The translations under genes and the position numbers were made by a program. 64,000 nucleotides of DNA. Source: Carboxylicivirga marina (GTDB lineage Bacteria; Bacteroidota; Bacteroidia; Bacteroidales; Marinilabiliaceae). The DNA lies in NCBI RefSeq assembly GCF_016612505.1, contig NZ_JAENRR010000004.1, positions 62,001 through 126,000 of the forward strand, given 5' to 3'. This document shows, one piece after another, positions 46,110-55,618 of the stretch (positions are counted from its first letter, which is position 1; the number at the start of each line of letters is the position of its first letter). The notes beneath the pieces were generated by a model, which was not told where the DNA came from, made no database searches, and saw nothing but the letters and a program-made list of their open reading frames with translations.

Positions 46110-46482
46110 TACTGCAGTTAATACTTTACAAGCATCATTCTCTTACATAATCATCAGTCTTTTATCGACTAGTATTATGTGGTTTTATCGCGAATGGCTA
46201 CAAATAAATTTTGAGAAGGTAAGCTCTGGAATCGTTTTTCTAACCGGACTCTACCTTCTTTTTTATTATTTATTTGTTTTCATACAAAAAAAACACAACG
46301 GAAAAGGCGGCTTTATATTCCTGATATTAATGATGTTAAAGCTATGTTTTATTTTCGGATACCTTTTTCTTTTTCTAAATCCTACCTCCACCGAAAACAA
46401 AAGAGAAATACTATTGTTTTTAATGAACTATTTCGCGCTTTTGGTCGTAGACATGGCCATTAAGGTTCGCTTAATGAAATAA
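46096..46482 (+). CDS. Four-helix membrane protein (AtpI/DUF6168-like)
   Basis: The start at 46096 (MSKSNTAVN) was chosen because the upstream part of the frame overlaps bactofilin codons. The 128-residue protein has four hydrophobic segments (SYIIISLLSTSIMWF, IVFLTGLYLLFYYLFVF, FIFLILMMLKLCFIFGYLFLF, LLFLMNYFALLVVDMAI). A small four-helix protein directly before atpB is the usual place of AtpI-like proteins that help assemble the c ring. It overlaps bactofilin by 14 nt and lies 29 nt before atpB. The sequence itself shows no firm AtpI motif. Confidence 0.7.
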   Translation: MSKSNTAVNTLQASFSYIIISLLSTSIMWFYREWLQINFEKVSSGIVFLTGLYLLFYYLFVFIQKKHNGKGGFIFLILMMLKLCFIFGYLFLFLNPTSTENKREILLFLMNYFALLVVDMAIKVRLMK

Positions 46483-46511
46483 GAAAAGTAAAACAGCACT
46501 ATATTCATTTG

Positions 46512-47585
46512 ATGCAACATTTTAGAATAGCTATTGCACTTCTGGCCGTTTGGGCTTCTACTCAACTTACGTTTGCCGCCGACACACAAGGCGAAAACTC
46601 TGAAAATGAGTTTGACCCAATGGAGATGATTATGCATCATATTGCAGATTCTCATGAATGGCACGTTATTTCATACAATAGCGATGGCGAAGAAAAACAC
46701 ATTACACTTCCGTTACCTATTATATTAATTGATGAAGGCTTGCATATATTTATGTCTTCAGCATTTCATCATGGTGAAGAGCTCGTAGAGAAAGGGAATA
46801 AATACTACAAGTTATATCACGGTAAAATATACGAAACAGATGCAGAAGGTACCATCAATTATGGCGAGCATCATGAGGTATTGAACGACAAGCCAATTGA
46901 CTTATCGATTACGCGTAATGTAGCATCCATGTGGTTAAGCATTATCATTATCATCTGGATGTTTACAGCAGCTGCCCGTAAATACAAAGGGGCTCCTTCG
47001 GCTCCCAAAGGCATTCAATCTTTTCTTGAGCCTTTGATCTTATTTGTACGCGATGATATAGCCTATGCTCAAATCGATAAGCACAAAGCCGATCGGTTTA
47101 TGCCATTCTTATTAACCCTTTTCTTTTTTATCTGGGTTAACAACCTGATAGGTTTAGTGCCATTTTTCCCAGGGGGAAGTAACCTTACCGGTAACATTTC
47201 ACTCACCATGGTTTTGGCAATTATCACTTTTTTAGTCACCAATTTTAGCGGGACAAAGAGTTATTGGGGCCACATATTCTGGATGCCTGGTGTGCCGGTG
47301 CCAATTCGCTTATTACTATCGGTCATTGAGTTTATCGGTTTGTTTACAAAACCATTTGCTCTAATGATTCGTTTGCTGGCTAACATTACAGCCGGACACA
47401 TTATCATCCTAAGTTTATTCTCACTCATCTTTGTGATGAAATCTGTTGCCATAGCACCGGTTTCGTTACTTATGGCACTGATGATGTTTATGTTGGAATT
47501 ATTAGTTGCAGTATTGCAAGCTTATATATTTACCTTATTATCAGCCTTGTTTATTGGCATGGCTGTACACGATGAAGAACATTAA
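46512..47585 (+). CDS. atpB: F0 ATP synthase subunit a
   Basis: The product has about 357 residues from the ATG at 46512 (a TTG just before it is less likely). A signal-like start (LLAVWASTQLTFAA) and a long acidic, histidine-rich periplasmic extension (about 25-130) are typical of Bacteroidota subunit a. The membrane helices follow, with NNLIGLVPFFPGGSN and the key stretch MIRLLANITAGHIII, where Arg 287 is the essential charge for rotation. It forms the half-channel with the c ring. Confidence 0.96.
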   Translation: MQHFRIAIALLAVWASTQLTFAADTQGENSENEFDPMEMIMHHIADSHEWHVISYNSDGEEKHITLPLPIILIDEGLHIFMSSAFHHGEELVEKGNKYYKLYHGKIYETDAEGTINYGEHHEVLNDKPIDLSITRNVASMWLSIIIIIWMFTAAARKYKGAPSAPKGIQSFLEPLILFVRDDIAYAQIDKHKADRFMPFLLTLFFFIWVNNLIGLVPFFPGGSNLTGNISLTMVLAIITFLVTNFSGTKSYWGHIFWMPGVPVPIRLLLSVIEFIGLFTKPFALMIRLLANITAGHIIILSLFSLIFVMKSVAIAPVSLLMALMMFMLELLVAVLQAYIFTLLSALFIGMAVHDEEH

Positions 47586-47611
47586 TAGTTAATATTTTTA
47601 AACGTAATACA

Positions 47612-47821
47612 ATGGAAGGTTTATCATTAACCACAATCGGATTAGGCTTAATCATTATCGGAGCCGGATATGGAATTGGTCGAATTGCTCAAAGCGCAAT
47701 GGAAGCGATGGGTCGTCAGCCAGAAATTAGTTCAAAAATTCAGACAGCAATGATTATTGCCGCTGCACTTATTGAAGGTGCTGCTTTATTTGCGATTGTA
47801 GTAGCTTTGATGAAAGGATAA
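47612..47821 (+). CDS. atpE: F0 ATP synthase subunit c
   Basis: The 69-residue hairpin has two membrane helices and the RQPE loop (GRQPEIS). The ion-binding carboxylate is E55 in AALIEGAAL. The residues around it lack the glutamine and serine of sodium-binding c subunits, so H+ coupling is likely. It starts 26 nt after atpB. Confidence 0.96.
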   Translation: MEGLSLTTIGLGLIIIGAGYGIGRIAQSAMEAMGRQPEISSKIQTAMIIAAALIEGAALFAIVVALMKG

Positions 47822-47833
47822 AAGGAAGCGATT

Positions 47834-48328
47834 ATGGGATTGTTAACGCCAGATCCCGGTTTAGTCTTTTGGTCAGCCCTTACGTTTAGCCTGCTGGTTT
47901 TCATTTTAAAGCGCTATGCCTGGAAACCAATTTTGCATGCAGTAAAATCTCGCGAAGAGACTATAGAGTATGCATTAGCAGCAGCCGAAAAAGCCAAAGC
48001 AGAGGTGGAAGATTTAAATGCTACCAAAGTTCAGATTATGAATGATGCAAAGGCTGAGCGTGACACGCTAATAAAGCAAGCTCGGGAATTAAAGCAGTCA
48101 ATGCTGGATGACGCTAAAAACAAAGCGCAGAACGAAGCAGATAAAATTATTGAATCTGCACGAGTTCAAATTGAGCGCGAAAAAAATGAGGCCATCCTTC
48201 AATTGAAAGAAAAAGTAGCAGAATTTTCTGTTGACATTGCAGGTAAGTTATTGGAAGAAGAACTACAATCAACCGATAAGCAGAAAGCAATCATTGACAA
48301 ATATCTGCAGGAAGTAAATTTTAATTAG
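47834..48328 (+). CDS. atpF: F0 ATP synthase subunit b
   Basis: The 164-residue protein has one N-terminal membrane helix (FWSALTFSLLVFILKRY) and a long charged coiled-coil stalk (about 40-150). A clear ribosome site (AGGAAG) precedes the ATG by 7 nt. It links F1 to the membrane as the peripheral stalk. It stands 12 nt after atpE. Confidence 0.95.
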   Translation: MGLLTPDPGLVFWSALTFSLLVFILKRYAWKPILHAVKSREETIEYALAAAEKAKAEVEDLNATKVQIMNDAKAERDTLIKQARELKQSMLDDAKNKAQNEADKIIESARVQIEREKNEAILQLKEKVAEFSVDIAGKLLEEELQSTDKQKAIIDKYLQEVNFN

Positions 48329-48377
48329 TGACTATCACTATTTAAAAATAAGTTGAACACCATTCTAACAAAAGAGA

Positions 48378-48914
48378 ATGAATAGAAGTTTGATAGCAGA
48401 CAGGTATGCCAAAGCTCTTTTTAAACTTGCTGAAGAGCAAAAGGAGTTGGATCGCATTTATAACGATGTTAATCTATTACTATCCTATTGTAAGGATGCA
48501 GATGGATTTACCGACTTATTAAATAGTCCGGTTATAAAACCTGCGCAAAAAAAACAGGCTTTTCATTCGGTGTTAGATGGCAAAGTAGCGAAAAGCACTA
48601 TTAATCTTTTAGATTTATTGATAGCTAATAATCGCGAAGTTCTGCTTGAAGATATCAACAGGCGTTTTATCTGGTTATATAAAAACGAGAAAGGCATCAA
48701 AGAAGTGACTGTATATACAGTCATTGAATTTGACGACAAGCAGCATGAAGTGCTCAATCAGTTTTTGAAAGACCAGTTTAAAGCACCAATTGAACTAACT
48801 GTTAAAGTTAAACCTGAACTACTAGGTGGATTCATCTTAAAAGTAGATGGAAAAATGGCGGATGCCAGTATGAGTTCAAAGTTGAAACAAATTAAAAAGC
48901 AATTGCTTAGTTAA
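48378..48914 (+). CDS. atpH: F1 ATP synthase subunit delta
   Basis: The 178-residue protein starts MNRSLIADRYAKALFKLAEEQ, the family pattern, and ends with GGFILKVDGKMADASMSSKLKQIK, the usual delta C-terminal box. It joins the peripheral stalk to the alpha subunits. It is 49 nt after atpF and 21 nt before atpA. Confidence 0.95.
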   Translation: MNRSLIADRYAKALFKLAEEQKELDRIYNDVNLLLSYCKDADGFTDLLNSPVIKPAQKKQAFHSVLDGKVAKSTINLLDLLIANNREVLLEDINRRFIWLYKNEKGIKEVTVYTVIEFDDKQHEVLNQFLKDQFKAPIELTVKVKPELLGGFILKVDGKMADASMSSKLKQIKKQLLS

Positions 48915-48935
48915 ACGTACTAAATTGATAAGCGG

Positions 48936-50519
48936 ATGGATACGATAAAACCGGCTGAAGTATCGGATTTATTAAAAAAACAGATAGCAGGCTTCCAAAC
49001 CTCAACCGACCTTGAAGAAGTAGGAACTGTTTTGCAGGTGGGTGATGGTATTGCCCGTGTTTTTGGACTCGCGAATGTAAAAGCCAACGAATTAGTTGAG
49101 TTGGACTCGTGCATGGGCGTTGTGCTTAACCTTGAACAAGATAACGTTGGGGTGGTATTATTTGGCTCATCACAAGCCGTTAAGGAAGGCGATTTAGTTA
49201 AACGTACCGGGCGTATTGCTTCAATTGATGTTGGCGAAGGCATGGTAGGCCGTGTTATTAATGCACTTGGCGAGCCCATCGATGGTAAAGGCCCAATTCA
49301 GGGTGAGACCTATGAAATGCCACTGGAGCGTAAAGCACCACAGGTAATTTATCGTCAGCCAGTACAAGAGCCATTGCAAACAGGCTTGTTATCAGTCGAT
49401 GCCATGACACCCATTGGTCGTGGACAGCGAGAGTTGATTATTGGCGACCGTCAAACTGGTAAAACAGCCATTGCCATAGATACCATCATTAACCAACGCT
49501 CATTTTACGATGATGGCGAACCGGTATACTGTATCTATGTAGCTGTTGGACAAAAAGGAAGTACAGTAGCTCAAATTGTTAATACACTTGAGAAGCATGG
49601 AGCAATGGAATACACAACAGTTGTTTCCGCACCTGCTGCTGACCCATCAGCAATGCAATTTTATGCTCCATTTTCAGGAACAGCTATTGGCGAATTCTTC
49701 CGCGACACGGGGCGTTCGGCATTAATCATATATGATGATTTATCAAAGCAGGCCGTCTCATATCGCGAGGTGAGTTTATTGTTACGCCGTCCGCCAGGGC
49801 GTGAAGCTTATCCGGGTGATGTGTTTTATTTACATAGCCGCCTATTAGAGCGTGCAGCAAAAATCATTGAATCAGATGAAATTGCTGCCCAGATGAATGA
49901 TTTGCCGGAATCGCTTCGTCCACATGTAAAAGGTGGTGGTTCGTTAACAGCGCTGCCGATTATTGAAACGCAGGCAGGTGATGTATCAGCCTATATTCCT
50001 ACCAATGTGATTTCTATTACTGACGGACAGATATTCCTGGAGAGTGACCTATTCAACTCAGGTGTTCGTCCGGCCATTAACGTGGGTATTTCGGTATCAC
50101 GTGTGGGAGGTAGTGCTCAGATTAAACCAATGAAAAAGGTAGCTGGTACTTTAAAGCTCGACCAGGCACAATATCGCGAACTGGAAGCTTTCGCCAAGTT
50201 TGGATCTGACCTTGACCCGGCAACCATGCTGGTACTCGACAAAGGACGTAAGAACGTGGAGCTACTGAAGCAGCCACAGTATCAGCCGGTAAAAGTAGAA
50301 GAACAAGTCGCTTTAATTTATTGTGGCACCAAAGGTTTATTAAAAGATGTGCCGGCCGACAAGGTTAAAGAATGGCAGAAAGAATATATTGAAAGCCTTC
50401 AGGTGAGTCATCCCGATTTATTACAAGCCCTTAAAAAAGGTACTTATAACGATGAAATTACTGGCAAGCTTGATGCTATTGCCAATGATGTTGCACACAA
50501 ATATCTAACCGAAGAATAG
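48936..50519 (+). CDS. atpA: F1 ATP synthase subunit alpha
   Basis: The 527-residue protein has the three usual domains: N-terminal barrel (about 25-95), nucleotide-binding centre with P-loop GDRQTGKT at 170-177, and a helical end. Blocks such as [29 protein letters not shown] are strongly conserved. Alpha binds ATP without turning it over and forms the hexamer with beta, whose gene is not in this cluster. Confidence 0.97.
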   Translation: MDTIKPAEVSDLLKKQIAGFQTSTDLEEVGTVLQVGDGIARVFGLANVKANELVELDSCMGVVLNLEQDNVGVVLFGSSQAVKEGDLVKRTGRIASIDVGEGMVGRVINALGEPIDGKGPIQGETYEMPLERKAPQVIYRQPVQEPLQTGLLSVDAMTPIGRGQRELIIGDRQTGKTAIAIDTIINQRSFYDDGEPVYCIYVAVGQKGSTVAQIVNTLEKHGAMEYTTVVSAPAADPSAMQFYAPFSGTAIGEFFRDTGRSALIIYDDLSKQAVSYREVSLLLRRPPGREAYPGDVFYLHSRLLERAAKIIESDEIAAQMNDLPESLRPHVKGGGSLTALPIIETQAGDVSAYIPTNVISITDGQIFLESDLFNSGVRPAINVGISVSRVGGSAQIKPMKKVAGTLKLDQAQYRELEAFAKFGSDLDPATMLVLDKGRKNVELLKQPQYQPVKVEEQVALIYCGTKGLLKDVPADKVKEWQKEYIESLQVSHPDLLQALKKGTYNDEITGKLDAIANDVAHKYLTEE

Positions 50520-50525
50520 TAGTTT

Positions 50526-51407
50526 ATGCCAAATTTAAAGGACATACGTATTCGCATTAACTCGGTTAAAACCACCCGTCAGGTTACCAGTGCCATGAAA
50601 ATGGTATCGGCTGCCAAGTTTAAAAAGGCACAGGACGATATTTCATACATTCGCCCCTATGTTGATCGTTTGGCAGGCATCCTGTATAAATTATCAAGTG
50701 CTTTAGAAGAAGGATTTGAGTTAGAGTGGTCCGAAGTACGTGAGCCTAATAAGGTGTTGATTGTTCCGATTTCATCGAACAGAGGATTGTGTGGTGCCTT
50801 TAATGCCAATGTGATAAAAGAAACTGAGCGACTTTGCAAAGTTGACTTTAAATTACAGAATGCTTTAGGAAACGTTGACATATTTACGATTGGTAAACAA
50901 GCACAGAAGTTACTAAAGTCACATGGATATAACGTGGTAAAGGACTTTAACGACTTGTATTCAGAAGTTACGTTTGATAATGTTGTTGGCATTGCCCATG
51001 AAATTATGGAGGCTTTCCGTACAAAAAAATACGATAAGGTAGTATTGGTATATAATGAATATAAAAATGCTGCGGTACAGATTATGCGTTCAGAGCAGTT
51101 TTTGCCAATGGAATTACCAAGCGCAGAAGAAACAGGCGTAATGGCTGCTGATTACATTATTGAACCAGATGTACCAACCTTTATCAAAACGGTAATACCA
51201 GACGCTTTAAAAACGATGTTTTACCGTGTTATATTAGAGTCCCTGGCCTCGGAACACGGTGCACGTATGACATCAATGCACAAGGCCACTGACAATGCCA
51301 CGGAGATGCTCAGCGAATTACAATTACAATACAACAAAGCCCGACAAGGAGCTATTACAACTGAAATATTGGAAATTGTAGGTGGAGCTGAAGCTTTGCA
51401 GAAATAG
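50526..51407 (+). CDS. atpG: F1 ATP synthase subunit gamma
   Basis: The 293-residue protein has the rotor-shaft start (PNLKDIRIRINSVKTTRQVTSAMKMVSAAK, cut here for length in its known helical form) and the matching end (QGAITTEILEIVGGAEAL). It starts 6 nt after atpA. It is the last gene of the cluster: a strong terminator follows, and atpD/atpC (beta, epsilon) do not. Confidence 0.95.
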   Translation: MPNLKDIRIRINSVKTTRQVTSAMKMVSAAKFKKAQDDISYIRPYVDRLAGILYKLSSALEEGFELEWSEVREPNKVLIVPISSNRGLCGAFNANVIKETERLCKVDFKLQNALGNVDIFTIGKQAQKLLKSHGYNVVKDFNDLYSEVTFDNVVGIAHEIMEAFRTKKYDKVVLVYNEYKNAAVQIMRSEQFLPMELPSAEETGVMAADYIIEPDVPTFIKTVIPDALKTMFYRVILESLASEHGARMTSMHKATDNATEMLSELQLQYNKARQGAITTEILEIVGGAEALQK

Positions 51408-51443
51408 AACTTTGAGAAGAATATAAAACAGTTAAGATAAAAG

Positions 51444-51470
51444 AAAGCCACCGAAAGGTGGCTTTTGTTT
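51444..51470. terminator. Terminator after atpG, probably bidirectional
   Basis: Arms AAAGCCACC and GGTGGCTTT with a GAAA tetraloop are followed by T-rich sequence on both strands. It also ends the converging barrel-protein gene that stops at 51474. Confidence 0.9.
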
Positions 51471-51473
51471 TGC

Positions 51474-52358
51474 TTATAGTTTTATCCCTATACCAACCGT
51501 TAACTCTCCACTGAAATTTTTTGCATTGGAGTTAAGACCATAATAATTACCTGAACGAACCATGGTTCCCCTTGCCAATAATAACTCATCATATTCATTG
51601 TCATTTACCCCATCAATGCCTTTTAAACCAATACTGAATAACAAGTCGGCATTAATGAAAAGCTTCTTGGATAATGGGTAAATATAACCCGTTCCCAGTA
51701 CAAGACCAAAGTCAAACATGCGGGTGAGTTCATCTTCAAAATCAAAATGATTCGCATTAAATTCTTCTATATAATAACCAACTAAACGGGGTTCTTCATG
51801 CTCCTCTGCAATATTCCAGCGATTAAACTTTTCAACAATTGAAATATCAACTCTCGATTCAAACATACAGGCCATATAAACACCTCCCTGTACATAAAAA
51901 GTATAAGATGCATTGAGATATTTACGAAGAGATAGTGGCAACGTGATATAATGGTTAGAGATATCAAATAAATAGTCTTCTTGTAAATCCCATATATATT
52001 GTTCGTTCCCTCCAGAATCATTAAATCGATAATTCATCTCGAGCCCTTTGCCTTCATAATTAACTGATGCAGAAAATGACATACCGGGTTTCAAGTAATA
52101 TTCAAAACCAATCCCGCCTACAAAACTAAACTTCATATCACTCAAGAAATTGGTTTCATAGTTTAACTCAGAACCCTCATAAAATGGATAATGTCTATAA
52201 TTATCGTATCTCAAAATTTTATGGGGAGCCTCTGCATTTATTAAATTATTAGCTCCAACACCAATATGGGCATTAATGATTTTTAGCTTTTTAGATTCCT
52301 GTGCCTGAATTAAGCAAAACAGGGCTGAGAAGAGTGCAATTAAAATGAGTCCTTTCAT
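51474..52358 (-). CDS. Outer-membrane beta-barrel protein (PorT-like), copy A
   Basis: The 294-residue protein has a signal peptide (about 1-20, LIQAQ) and a barrel of alternating strands ending in LTVGIGIKL, as usual for outer-membrane assembly. It is a clear paralogue of the gene at 53355-54278: both share KLKIINAHIG, NLINAEAPHKI, GLEMNYR/GLDIDYR, DYLFDISNHYITLPL and YYGLNSNAKNFSG. No function beyond a small PorT-type barrel can be assigned. It ends against the ATP synthase terminator. Confidence 0.82.
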   Translation of the reverse strand: MKGLILIALFSALFCLIQAQESKKLKIINAHIGVGANNLINAEAPHKILRYDNYRHYPFYEGSELNYETNFLSDMKFSFVGGIGFEYYLKPGMSFSASVNYEGKGLEMNYRFNDSGGNEQYIWDLQEDYLFDISNHYITLPLSLRKYLNASYTFYVQGGVYMACMFESRVDISIVEKFNRWNIAEEHEEPRLVGYYIEEFNANHFDFEDELTRMFDFGLVLGTGYIYPLSKKLFINADLLFSIGLKGIDGVNDNEYDELLLARGTMVRSGNYYGLNSNAKNFSGELTVGIGIKL

Positions 52359-52650
52359 AAAAAAATCAAAATTAACAATTCATGTTTAAGCTCCAAATTT
52401 TCTAGACCAAAGCATATGAGAAGTGTAAATATCCAAAGCAACTCAAAAACAACAATGCACTACATACTAGCCAATTGCAACTGAGACCTGATTATACAAT
52501 CCTTTAATCATCTATAATTAAACGCTTATCATATTAAATACATCATTCATCAACTAACGGATCTGAACATGACGTTGTTTTAGTTTACTTCAATATTAAT
52601 AACGCAAGCCGAGACATAATTAACTTAAACAAAAACTAAAAACGAAGACT

Positions 52651-52965
52651 ATGATTAACGAATCCAAAAAGAGAGACTTTGTTACTCAAATGATTGAATT
52701 ACTAACAGAGGAAAAAGACACCTTAGCAACAAAAGGCTATACAGCTGATAATAAAATAAGTGAGTTAAGCGATAACAAAACAGCATGCGACCAGGCCGAA
52801 TTACAGCAACAAAAAGCACAAGCTGCTGCAAAAGATGCCACTAAACTGTCCAATGAGAAACTGAATATTGCCTATAAAGCAGCTTCTGATGCCGCCGACC
52901 TGATTTCGGGCATGTTAGGCAAAGACAGTGAAATTGTAAAAAAGATGCGGAAATTCCGCAATTAA
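52651..52965 (+). CDS. Small helical hypothetical protein (104 aa)
   Basis: I do not recognise this protein. It is strongly helical and soluble with an alanine/glutamine-rich middle (QAELQQQKAQAAAKDATKLS) likely to form a coiled coil, and ends KKMRKFRN. It has no signal peptide. It is inserted between the two barrel paralogues on the opposite strand, with its own terminator directly behind it, so it is a transcription unit of its own. Confidence 0.65.
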   Translation: MINESKKRDFVTQMIELLTEEKDTLATKGYTADNKISELSDNKTACDQAELQQQKAQAAAKDATKLSNEKLNIAYKAASDAADLISGMLGKDSEIVKKMRKFRN

Positions 52966-52975
52966 TCATCTAAAG

Positions 52976-53002
52976 GCACTGAGTCTCGGCAGTGCTTTTT
53001 TT
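52976..53002 (+). terminator. Terminator after the small helical gene
   Basis: Arms GCACTG and CAGTGC around an eight-base loop are followed by eight T, 11 nt after the stop. Confidence 0.85.
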
Positions 53003-53046
53003 AATATTAATACAATACAAATCCTTTGCGGTACCTCTGACGAACA

Positions 53047-53288
53047 ATTATTCCACTTAGCCGCAGGCTTCGGCTCCTCCGAATAGCTTTGCGGCAGTAG
53101 TGCCGAATCATTATTCCATAGTGCCGCGACATGCGGCGACATAGAATATAGCCACGGCAACAAAGAATGATAACAATTCAATAGAGCCGCAGACCTATTC
53201 CATTAAGCCGAAAAGCTCGGCAACGTCGCCAGACGATTCGACGATGCAGAATAAGCTTGCGGCAACACGGAATGATAAACATTCAATA
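53047..53288. repeat. GC-rich repeat cluster with covarying hairpins
   Basis: Three units begin ATTCCA-N4-GCCG (53050, 53113, 53197) and close on a matching CGGC: stems GCCGCA/TGCGGC (53060-53065 with 53090-53095), GCCGC/GCGGC (53123-53127 with 53133-53137) and GCCGA/TCGGC (53207-53211 with 53217-53221). The change from C-G to A-T at the last pair keeps pairing. Two 29-bp copies of CGGCAACAnnGAATGATAA... (53155-53183 and 53260-53288) match at 25 of 29 positions. The block is richer in GC than its surroundings, and 53003-53354 holds no supported gene. Confidence 0.65.
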
Positions 53289-53354
53289 CTTATTATACAA
53301 TTAAAAGAGTAGCCTATGCAGGGTTTGCAGAGTTCAATTATCTTGCTGTTGTGA

Positions 53355-54278
53355 CTACAGTCGTAATCCGACACCAACAGTTAACACTCCACTAAAATTC
53401 TTCGCATTGGAGTTAAGCCCATAATAATTTTCTGATTGGATTACAGTGTTATATCCTGATGAAGCTGGCAGTGATGTCTCAGAATACTCATTGTCGTTTA
53501 CCCCATCAATATCTTTCAAACCAATGCTGAATAACAGGTCGGCATAGATGTATAACTTGTCTGATAAAGGGTAAGTATAACCAGTACCCAATACAATACC
53601 AAGGTCAAATGTACTTGTTAAATCATCTTCAAAGTCATTTTCATAAGCCCTTATATTAGATCCACTATTTCCCCCTACCTCTGTTTCATCGATAAGCTCC
53701 AATTGGTCGGAGTCGAACTTATAACTACTTACATACAAACGATCAATACTAAAATCAATCGAAGACTGTATTAAATAAGCCATGTATGCACCTCCTTGCA
53801 GATAAAAAGTATTAGAAGCATTGAGATACTTTCGCATAATTAGTGGCAATGTGATGTAATGGTTTGAAATATCAAATACATAATTCTCCTGCGAAGCCCA
53901 TACATAATCGGTATCTCCTCCGGAATCTTTATGTCGATAATCTATATCAAGCCCTTTGCCTTCATAATTAAGGGATGCTGACAGGGATAAATCGGGCTTG
54001 ATAAAATATTCAAAACCAATACCTCCAACAAAATTATACTTCATATCCTTAAAGAAGTTGGTTTCATAATTAAATTCTGAATTACTCTCTCCAAATTGCA
54101 AATAATACACATCACTGATACTAATAATTTTATGCGGTGCTTCGGCATTAATTAGATTACTGGCGCCAATACCAATATGAGCATTTATGATCTTAAGCCG
54201 TTTGTTATCTTCCTGCGCCATAGATATGGCAGAAAAAGAGAGAAGGAATAGAAGAGTATAATACTTGATAGTATTCAT
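53355..54278 (-). CDS. Outer-membrane beta-barrel protein (PorT-like), copy B
   Basis: The 307-residue protein has a signal peptide (about 1-21, AISMAQ) and shares most blocks with copy A (LKIINAHIG, NLINAEAPHKI, FDISNHYITLPL, LLFSIGLK, YYGLNSNAKNFSG), ending in VGVGLRL. Differences are mostly in the long loop at about 180-220. The copies face the same way, about 1 kb apart, with an unrelated small gene and a repeat cluster between them. This looks like a tandem duplication later interrupted. Function is not known. Confidence 0.82.
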   Translation of the reverse strand: MNTIKYYTLLFLLSFSAISMAQEDNKRLKIINAHIGIGASNLINAEAPHKIISISDVYYLQFGESNSEFNYETNFFKDMKYNFVGGIGFEYFIKPDLSLSASLNYEGKGLDIDYRHKDSGGDTDYVWASQENYVFDISNHYITLPLIMRKYLNASNTFYLQGGAYMAYLIQSSIDFSIDRLYVSSYKFDSDQLELIDETEVGGNSGSNIRAYENDFEDDLTSTFDLGIVLGTGYTYPLSDKLYIYADLLFSIGLKDIDGVNDNEYSETSLPASSGYNTVIQSENYYGLNSNAKNFSGVLTVGVGLRL

Positions 54279-54355
54279 AATTAGTTGAGATTAACTTAGA
54301 TGCTAAACTATAGAATATATCCAAACTATCAAACAGTTATTCTTTTGGGTGTCAG

Positions 54356-55588
54356 CTACCCAAAAAACAAATAAGCCAATAAAATAGACGCAATAATCCC
54401 GGCAAAGTCAGCTATTAATCCGCACGATAAGGCATGACGGGTTTTCTTAATGCCTACTGAACCAAAATACACGGCCAAAACGTAAAACGTAGTATCTGTT
54501 GAGCCTTGAATGGTACTGGCTGCCCGACCTGCAAATGAGTCTACTCCAAAAACACTGATGGTTTCAATCATTACTGCTCTTGCACCTCCGCCAGTTAAAG
54601 GTTTCATAAAGGCTGTTGGCAAGGCATCAACAAAACGCGTATCAACGCCAATAAATACACAGAAGGCTCTAACACCTTCGAGTAAAAAATCCAATGTACC
54701 AGATGCTCTAAAAACTGCAACTGCTACCAGAATGCCGACCAAGAATGGAATGATTTTAATAGCGATATTAAAACCTTCTTTGGCACCATCAATAAAGGTA
54801 TCATAAACATTTACTTTTTTTCGAATCGCCATTAGAATGAATGTAATGATAATCGAAAATAAAAGCACGTTAGCCACTAGTAAGGAAACAATGTTTACTT
54901 CCTCTTTTGATAATGTGGATAGATAATAGATAAATCCACCAATAAATGCTGTAAAGCCTCCCAAGTATGCTAAAATGACTTTATCAAGGAGGTTTATTCG
55001 TTGAACAATAGAGACAGTTACAATTCCAACCAAGGTGCTAAAAAAGGTTGCTAAAAGTATTGGCAGAAAGATGTCAGAAGGATTGGAAGCACCCTCAGTT
55101 GCACGAATGGCCATTACGCTTATGGGGATGACCGTGAGGCCGCTGGTATTAAGCACCAGAAACATGATTTGTGCATTGGACGCCGTATCGCTACTCTTAT
55201 TGGTACTTTGCAGTTCTTGCATAGCTTTTAAACCAACTGGCGTTGCTGCATTATCGAGCCCGAGCATATTGGCTGCAATGTTCATCATCATACTGCCATA
55301 AGCCGGATGATTCTTTGGTAACTCGGGAAATAATCGACTAAAGAAAGGGCCAATGAGGCGAGACATCACGTTTATCATGCCGCCTTTTTCACCAATGCGC
55401 ATCAAACCCATCCATAAAGTTAAGGCACCGGTGAGCCCAAGGGAGATATTAAACCCTGTTTTAGCACTATCAAATGTGGCGTTCATCATCTGCGGAAATA
55501 CATCTACATCGCCAAAGAAGATAAGTCGAACAAGTCCGACTACAAAAGCGATTAAAAAGAAGGCAATCCACAGATAATTTAAAGCCAT
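54356..55588 (-). CDS. SpmA-SpmB-like fused nucleoside-recognition (Gate) membrane protein
   Basis: The 410-residue protein has about ten membrane helices and two Gate-type halves. The first half (residues 40-190) matches SpmA, with MRIGEKGGMINVMSRLIGPFFSRLFPELPKNHPAYGSMMMNIAANMLGLDNAATPVGLKAMQEL. The second (240-410) matches SpmB, with GAKEGFNIAIKIIPFLVGI and TGGGARAVMIE. In sporulating Firmicutes these are two proteins needed for spore core dehydration. In non-sporulating Bacteroidota the fusion is common and probably transports a small molecule, whose identity is unknown. Confidence 0.85.
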   Translation of the reverse strand: MALNYLWIAFFLIAFVVGLVRLIFFGDVDVFPQMMNATFDSAKTGFNISLGLTGALTLWMGLMRIGEKGGMINVMSRLIGPFFSRLFPELPKNHPAYGSMMMNIAANMLGLDNAATPVGLKAMQELQSTNKSSDTASNAQIMFLVLNTSGLTVIPISVMAIRATEGASNPSDIFLPILLATFFSTLVGIVTVSIVQRINLLDKVILAYLGGFTAFIGGFIYYLSTLSKEEVNIVSLLVANVLLFSIIITFILMAIRKKVNVYDTFIDGAKEGFNIAIKIIPFLVGILVAVAVFRASGTLDFLLEGVRAFCVFIGVDTRFVDALPTAFMKPLTGGGARAVMIETISVFGVDSFAGRAASTIQGSTDTTFYVLAVYFGSVGIKKTRHALSCGLIADFAGIIASILLAYLFFG

Positions 55589-55618
55589 AATTTATCGTTT
55601 GAGGTAATTGGTCATTGC

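Noticed and set aside
47612-47821. Sodium-type ATP synthase c subunit
   Set aside because: E55 is followed by glycine and the glutamine/serine sodium ligands are absent, so proton coupling is more likely.
53047-53288. CRISPR-like array
   Set aside because: Repeat units differ in length and sequence, spacing is irregular, and no cas genes are nearby; the hairpin-repeat reading fits better.
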